NCBI GenBank assembly: GCA_029706075.1
Contig: JAINUG010000018.1
Location: 2,255,001 to 2,319,000, forward strand
DNA from: Aldrovandia affinis
Lineage: Eukaryota; Chordata; Actinopteri; Notacanthiformes; Halosauridae
Length of the DNA stretch: 64,000 nt
Reading direction: 5' to 3'
Of the stretch, positions 58,301-64,000 are shown one piece after another; the stretch's first letter is position 1; the number at the start of each line of letters is the position of its first letter. A model generated the notes under the pieces. The model was given only the letters and a program-made list of their open reading frames with translations. It ran no database searches and was not told the origin of the DNA. The position numbers and the translations under genes were made by a program.

Positions 58301-59529
58301 TTTGTAACTACAGACCTTAGTTTAAATGAACCAAAAACCAAACTAGGAGTAATCGGGATCATTTTGCAAAAGGCATCTCCTTATCAGTGACCCACTTCTT
58401 TTGCAAACTCATTTTGTTCTGCCCCTTAATTATTATGAAACACTGTTGATTTTCACATGTTCTTAGCAATAGTGCTAAGACATGCCCCTTTGTCTAATTT
58501 TAGATGTTTTGTTTAATGCTCACCTTTTTGTAGCAGTATGTATGCTACTGGTTCATACTACATTCAGTTGGCCAGTCAGTCTATAATTATGAGGTCTTAG
58601 ATTCAACTGTACATGAATGCATAATCCCATGATGATAAAATGCTGTGGCTGGTTTGTTTTTAAAATTAACTTATTAAATGTCGTAACAGAAAGAGATTCT
58701 GTTTTTGGTTTCTTGAGTTTCTTTGGTTTCGAGAGTCTGTTTAACTAAAAACATGACCTGACCCTTTGCTTCACACTCTTTCTTCACCATTTTTTCTTTT
58801 CTTTTTTCAGCAAATGCTATTTTCAAAAACCCAAATCCACTCAGCCAGATTTACGAAGGAAATAGCAGTTATAATGTGACTTAGGCTCTGCCCCTGGTGC
58901 TGGCTTTGTTTCCAGTTGGAGAGGGTGACAGCGCATGCTCTCTTCCTGCTTAAATTGGAGGGGGCGGGGTTCCTGTTTCCCTAACCACAATATGCATGAA
59001 CGGATTTAACCCTTGTGTAATCTCCATATTCTGTATACCACATTCACAGGGTCCAAAAGGCCACACCCTCGCTGCACCCCTATGATAAAGCCTATTTATT
59101 TAATTTGAATAAAATTACACATTTAATTTTAAACCTCATCTATTTTGCATGAAGAAACAACCTGTCACTCATCAACAACTTGGTGAATAACTTAACAGTG
59201 CAGAGAGACAGTATTTATTCAGTGTACACCATTAATGATTACTACAAAACACACATCATAATTTATGTTTTTTGCTGTAATAGATGTGACAATCTTTGTA
59301 CACTGATGGTGTACAGCTTTTATAAAAATATATTATATATGAGTAGATATTGTGACCGCATTTGCGTTGGAAAAGCAGTTGCAATCTTTTAGTAAATCTG
59401 GCCATCAGTCTCTGAAAACTTTACAATTATTTACCATCAAAGGCATTAAAAAAGGATTCTCAGGTATCACTTTGCACAGCTGTAGTGCTTATATCGTTTT
59501 AAATAATTGCACTTTACAGAGGGGGAATG
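55336..59529. other. 4.2 kb without recognised genes or transposons
   Basis: No exon or element was recognised. Contents include a T-rich run near 57309-57340 and a short TAT repeat near 57764-57782. The part 56690-56930 is GC-richer than its surroundings and may be functional non-coding DNA. That is a guess. Confidence 0.5.
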
Positions 59530-59539
59530 CCTCAAAACC

Positions 59540-59907
59540 TCATCTCATCTCATCTCATTGTCTAAGCCGCTTATTCCTGGTCAGGGTCGCGGGGGGGCTG
59601 GAGCCTATCCCAGCATGCATAGGGGCGAGAGGCAGGAATAAACCCTGGACAGGTCGCCAATCCATCGCAGGGCACACACACACCATTCACTCACACACTC
59701 ATACCTACGGGCAATTTAGACTCTCCAATTAGGCTAACGTGCATGTCTTTGGACTGTGGGAGGAAACCGGAGTACCCGGAGGAAACCCACGCGGACACGG
59801 GGAGAACATGCAAACTCCACACAGAAAGGCCCCCGGCCTGGATTCCAACCCGAGACCTTCTTGCTGTGAGGCGACAGTGCTATCCACTGCACCACTGTGC
59901 CGCCCTA
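59540..59907 (-). mobile_element. tRNA-derived SINE with RTE-like tail and 10-bp target duplication
   Basis: On the minus strand it starts TAGGGCGGCACAGTGGTGCA followed by GTGGATAGCACTG, an A-box-like head, and has GGGTTGGAATCC (plus 59840-59851), a B-box-like sequence. The body contains GTTTGCATGTTCTCCCCGTG and ends in GAGATGAGATGA repeats. CCTCAAAACC flanks both sides (59530-59539 and 59908-59917). This is a very common type of repeat in teleosts; its body and tail resemble RTE/Expander-type 3' ends. The copy is complete and little diverged. Confidence 0.88.
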
Positions 59908-60818
59908 CCTCAAAACCACAGAGTAAATATTTGACAACACAGGTCTGCGAAAAACCTGAACAGAGTTGAGGTAAGTTGCTCAGCATCTTGCTGTTGTTAC
60001 ATGGGGCCTTTTAAAGTGGATGTGGGTATGGAAACTGGAAAGAAGGGTGAAAGCAATTAGAAAGATGCCCCAATCAGGTGGAAGATGTAATTAACGTTGT
60101 CACACCCTTCTACACAGCAAACCCTTAGAATGGCAGTACACACGTGTATGCAATTAAATTTGATTCAGTGTTTACGCAACCATAGTTACTTGTGCTCATA
60201 GGTTTTAAAGTGGAATCACAACAACAAGGTACTGTGAATAGATCACAGCAAGCAAATCGTGCTCTTATGACATGTGCAGTATCTATTGCCCCCTGACTGC
60301 GTTGTAAGACTGATTTGGAGCATCTGCCAAGTACATAAATAAGTAACGGAGGACAAAAGGGAGAAACGAGCTGTCGGAGCTGGAGTGTGCGATGAAATGG
60401 AATGTTTTTTTTCCATGACAGACACCAAGCAGGCTATTGGTCGGAGTCTGGGGGTCTTTCGGTTCATGGTCCAAGTCTGAGATGGGGGCCCGCTGGGGTC
60501 AGGAAGCTAAAGCACTCCGTGGCTTTAATGGGCTGGGGAGAGGATAGGAGACACAGGCTCCTTTAGCTCAGAGGAACAGTCACATCTTGCTCCATAGCAA
60601 CAACAGGTGTTAATGTTTTAGAAGATGCCGTGTCAAAATAATCCTCCTCCGATGTCTGTCGGTGAATTTTTGCAAGTGGACATCTGCCCATTAATTATTC
60701 TGCCAGTGTTCCAGTAGAAGACAGGTCTTTGCAATCAGGACTTCAACACCAGTTTAGAGGGATACATGGGGTAATGTGTTAGGTGGTAAATTAACAGCGT
60801 TTGGTGATATAAAAAATC

Positions 60819-60901
60819 GTGTCCCATCAGTGCAGTGTCTGTGCAGATAGCATGTGAAATAGTGTCCCATCGGTGCGGTGTCTGTGCAGATTGCATGCGC
60901 A
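60819..60901 (+). repeat. two-unit tandem repeat of 43 bp
   Basis: GTGTCCCATCAGTGCAGTGT at 60819 and GTGTCCCATCGGTGCGGTGT at 60862 begin two units that both continue CTGTGCAGAT(A/T)GCATG. They differ at about four positions. Confidence 0.85.
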
Positions 60902-61189
60902 GCCAGCCACCACTTCTTTTCACTCTGCAGTGCTCCGGCTGAGCTGTGCAGTTAGTGCACCAGAGAACTGTGTCCCATGCCAGCTAGCGCAGGCAGACTG
61001 CAGGCGCTCAGTCTATTAGAGGAGTCACTATTGTGTAAATGCATTTACTGAAATCCAAGCTATGACCTATTGCCAGGGAATTAGCTGGATGCACCACATG
61101 GGAGGCCCTGTGATCACCTCTATGAAGAAGGTGTGAATATTGAACAGTAATAGGCACTGGTCTTGTTATAAACTGGTTGGTTGGTTGAG

Positions 61190-61365
61190 GTGGTGGACAC
61201 TAAGGAAGTACAGTTACTTTACTTTTACTTATTACAGTGGTTAAGTACATTTTTCAAGTATCTGTGCTTACTTAGGTATTTCCATTTTTACTTTCACTCT
61301 CCAACATTTCAAAGGCAAATGTGGTTAAATGTACAATGTACTTTTACTGGAGTAATGTATTATCA
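61190..61365 (+). repeat. fragment of a dispersed hAT-type repeat
   Basis: TACTTTACTTTTACTTATTA, AAGTACATTTTTCAAGTATC and ACTTAGGTATTTCCATTTTT resemble the subterminal region of non-autonomous hAT families common in fishes. The ends are missing, so this is recognition by texture only. Confidence 0.4.
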
Positions 61366-62229
61366 CCACTGGTTGTTGTGTAAAAAGCTTGATCTTAAAT
61401 CTTTGCTCCAGTTAAAGCTCTCATTTTTTTATCCTGCAGAGAAGCTAATCTAAGAATATCACATATTGGTTGAAGATTAAATCTCTTCAGAGAGTCTTGT
61501 TTTTTGGCCAAAAGCAATACTTTCAAAATCACATTTGAGACCAGTAGCATCCAACTGTTTGAGTTCCACTACAGGCCCTGGTGTCTCTAGGTAAATTGTT
61601 CTGGTACATTCATAACCAAGCAATCACAAACACATCCTGGTGTGATGTATTGAGTTTGGTTGTCCTTCAATAATACAGTTTATGGTACATCCAATGTAAC
61701 AATTTAACAATTATGGATCTTTGTAACTTTTATTCTTTTACAGACATTTTTTCATGACGCTCAGTGGCTGCCGATGAGCAAGGATGGGTAATAATTTAAA
61801 AAGTCATACTTACTTAAATTCCTCAAAGTTAAGAAAGATCTTTATATTGAAAGCAATACAATACAATACAACAGGCAGAATTAACTAATTCAAACAGAGA
61901 AATAGGCACACAAGAACAAGTCTTAAGACCTGCTTCAAAATAGCCAATTGTACAGGAAGTGAACAAAAAACATGATGGGGCATTCTGGAATGATGCCTGA
62001 GACCTCGTTTTCCACTTCCATCAACTAAACTTGAGTTAATTGACTAATTGACTTGTGGAGGAGTGGGGTCATGTTCCTCCGGTCGAATTCCAGACACTGG
62101 TATACTCTGCCATGGTGTACACAGGCCATAGAGCGTGGTGGCCCAAAGTGACTTTGCATTGGTGTTTACAGTTTTTGTTTACTACCTGTAGTTGTAATAC
62201 TACCTTTAATTCAAAAGACTGTATATATA

Positions 62230-63404
62230 CACTCAGTGGCCACTTTATTAGGTACAGCTTTCTAGTACTGGGTAGGATGTTTCCAGCACCTTGTTGGGGC
62301 CAAAGCCTGAATTCTTTGTGGCATGGACTCAAGAAGGTGCTGGAAACATTCCTCAGAGATTCTGGTCCATGTTGACATGATAGCATCACGCAGTTGCTGC
62401 AGATTTGTTGGCTGCATATTCATGTTGTGAATCTCCCATTCCACCACATCCCAAAGGTGCACTATTGGACTGAGATCTGGTGACTGTGGAGGCCATTGGA
62501 GTACACTGAACTCATTGTCATGTTCGTGTAACCAGCTTGAGATGACGTGTACTTTGTGACATGGCGCATTATCCTGCTGGAAGTAGCTATTGGGTAGGCT
62601 GTGGCATTTAAACAATGCTCAATTGGTATTAAGTGGCCTAATGTGTGCCAAGGAAAACACACATTAGGCCACCATTTCACCACCACCAGCAGCCTGAACC
62701 GTTGACACAAGGCAGGATGAATGCATGGATTCATGTTATTTACGCCAAATTCTGACCTTACCAGCTGCATGTCGCAGCAGAAATCGAGATTCATCAAACC
62801 AGGCAACATTTTTCCAATCTTCAACTGTCCAGTTTTGGTGAGCCTGTGCCCACTGTAGCCTCACTTTCCTGTTCTTAGCTGACAGAAGTGGAACCCAGTG
62901 TGGTCTTCTGCTGCTGTCGTCCATTCACTTCAAAGTTCGACGTGTTGTGCATTCAGAGATGCTCTTCTGCATACCACTGTTGTAACGCATGGTTATTTGA
63001 GCTACTGTTGCCTTCCTGTCAGCTTGAAACAGTCTGGCCATTCTCCTCTGACCTCTCTCATTAACAAGGCATTTTTGTCCACAGAACTGCCGCTCACTGG
63101 ATGTTTTTGGTTTTTCGCACCATTCTCTGTAAACTCTAGAGACTGTTATGTGTGAAAATCCCATGAGATTAGCAGTTTCTGAGATACTCACACCACCCCA
63201 TCTGGCACCAACAATCATTCAACGGTCAAAGTCACTTACATTACATTTCTTCCCCATTCAGATTTTTGGTCTGAACAACAACTGAACCTATTGACCATGT
63301 CTGCATGCTTTTATGCATTGAGTTGCTGCCACATGATTGGCTGATTAGATAATTGCATTAACGAGCAGGTGTACAGGTGTACCTAATAAAGTGGACACTG
63401 AGTG
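62230..63404 (-). mobile_element. Tc1-like transposon, about 1.2 kb
   Basis: The left end CACTCAGTGGCCACTTTATT is mirrored at the right end by CCTAATAAAGTGGACACTGAGTG-type sequence (63381-63404). TA precedes the left end. The right flank is TG, so one side of the duplication has probably mutated or slipped in the adjoining microsatellite. The body encodes a transposase on the minus strand. Confidence 0.9.
62262..63218 (-). pseudogene. Tc1-like transposase, frameshifted and lacking the third catalytic acid
   Basis: Starts MIVGARWGGVSISETANLMG at 63218. In order: HTH 1 (GFSHITVSRVYREWCEKP), linker and HTH 2 (ERGQRRMARLFQADRKATVA), RTLK, stop (TGA near 62925), [40 protein letters not shown] (first Asp), then after frame changes YFQQDNAPCHKVHVI (second Asp) and SPQSPDLSPIVHLWDVVEWE-type sequence. 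The usual SPIEHLWD has Val in place of the catalytic Glu. The C-terminus reads ECFQHLLESMPQRIQAL. The frame breaks near 62740 and 62615 and the lost Glu make it inactive. Confidence 0.88.
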
Positions 63405-63406
63405 TG

Positions 63407-63436
63407 TGTATGTATATATGTATATACATATATGTA

Positions 63437-63472
<36 letters not shown>
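63407..63472 (+). repeat. TA/TATG microsatellite
   Basis: GTATATATGTATATACATAT-type units grade into a pure TA run of about 30 bases. It fills the gap between two Tc1-like elements and ends directly at the next element's CAGTGGGTTCGG terminus. Confidence 0.95.
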
Positions 63473-63474
<2 letters not shown>

Positions 63475-63475
<1 letters not shown>

Positions 63476-64000
63476 TGGGTTCGGAAAGTATTCAGACCCC
63501 CTTAAATTTTTCACTCTTTGTCATATTGCAGCCATTTGCTAAAATCAATTAATTTCTTTTTTTTCCTCGTTCATGCACACACAGCACCCAATATTGTCAG
63601 AAAAACACAGACTTGTAGAAATTTTTGCACAAAATAAACACTGAAATATCACATGGCCATAAGTATTCAGACCCTTTGCTGTGACACTTGTATATTTAAC
63701 TCAGGTGCTGTCCAATTCTTCTGATCATCCTTGAGATGGGCCTACACCTTCATTGGAGTCCAGCTGTGCTTAATTATATTGATTGGACTTGATTTGGAAA
63801 GGCACACACCTGTCTATGTAAGGTCCCACAGTTGACAGTGCATGTCAGAGTAAAAACCAAGCCATGAAGTCCTAGGAACTCTCCATAGACCTCAGAGATA
63901 GAATTGTGTTGAGGCATAGATCTGGGGAAGGGTATAAAAACATTGCTAAAGCATTGAAAGCACCCAGGAGAACAGTGGGCTCCATCATTGTGAAATGGAA
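63475..64000 (+). mobile_element. Tc1-like transposon, left end only
   Basis: Begins CAGTGGGTTCGGAAAGTATT followed by CAGACCCCCTTAAA, a well-known type of Tc1-like terminal repeat, immediately after TA in the microsatellite. It continues through a long arm to the start of a transposase gene and leaves the window. The family differs from the element at 62230-63404. Confidence 0.88.
63864..64000 (+). pseudogene. Tc1-like transposase N-terminus with premature stop
   Basis: The plus strand reads MKS, then stop TAG (63873-63875), then ELSIDLRDRIVLRHRSGEGY, KNIAKALKAPRRTVGSIIVK and W, where the window ends. This is the first HTH of a Tc1-like transposase, normally beginning MKSKEL. The Lys codon has become TAG by one substitution (AAG to TAG). 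The rest of the gene is outside the window. Confidence 0.88.

Larger units (their letters stand above)
59918..62229. other. 2.3 kb with minor repeats only
   Basis: No genes were recognised. It contains a two-unit 43-bp tandem repeat (60819-60901) and a hAT-like fragment (61190-61365). Confidence 0.5.

Overview
This window looks like repeat-dominated DNA from a teleost fish. The evidence is the mix of repeat families: Ty3/Gypsy chromoviruses with gag proteins starting MDPADP, several Tc1-like transposon families, hAT elements with CAGGGTTGGG or CAGTGTT ends, L2, CR1/Rex1-like and L1/Tx1-like LINEs, and tRNA-derived SINEs, one of which carries the tail of an L2. The exact lineage cannot be read from the sequence. 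I see no convincing exon of a host protein gene, no rRNA, no functional tRNA gene and no CRISPR. Every coding region recognised belongs to a mobile element, and nearly all of them are broken.

Layout. 1-538: remains of a Tc1-like transposase (minus strand). 1556-2775: a short Tc1-type element with long inverted ends, interrupted by a TTAA-flanked piggyBac-type insertion. 2838-14730: a Ty3/Gypsy chromovirus array on the minus strand with three 939-bp LTRs and two internal regions, enclosed by one pair of 5-bp target duplications (GTTGG). 14731-17347: AT-rich DNA without recognised genes. 17348-22190: a second, 5'-truncated Gypsy whose integrase is split by a CR1/Rex1-like LINE. 24754-29278: an L1/Tx1-like LINE bracketed by a 50-bp direct repeat and carrying an antisense L2 3' end and a small TIR element. 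29279-35026: no recognised genes. 35029-36453: a Tc1-like transposon with an internal deletion. 36775-40795: a Mutator-like (MULE) transposase gene broken up by two hAT elements and one small TIR element. 41060-44180: an L2 LINE whose 5' region holds a 779-bp TIR element. 44903-45117: a full-length tRNA-SINE sharing the L2 tail. 45118-53299: mostly unannotated DNA with a possible solo LTR. 53300-55335: a SINE and the 3' third of a CR1/Rex1-like LINE. 59540-59907: a SINE with perfect target duplications. 62230-64000: two Tc1-like elements separated by a TA microsatellite, the second leaving the window.

How the parts relate. The window is mainly a record of nested insertions: piggyBac in Tc1, LINE in Gypsy, L2 and MITE in Tx1 LINE, SINE in hAT in MULE, TIR element in L2, and SINE tail in CR1 3'UTR. 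The L2 supplies a 3' tail also found on a tRNA-SINE here, the usual sign of LINE-dependent SINE mobilisation. The most unusual objects are the three-LTR chromovirus array, the Mutator-like transposase gene, the 50-bp repeat bracketing the Tx1 LINE, and the LINE that lacks its 3' end.
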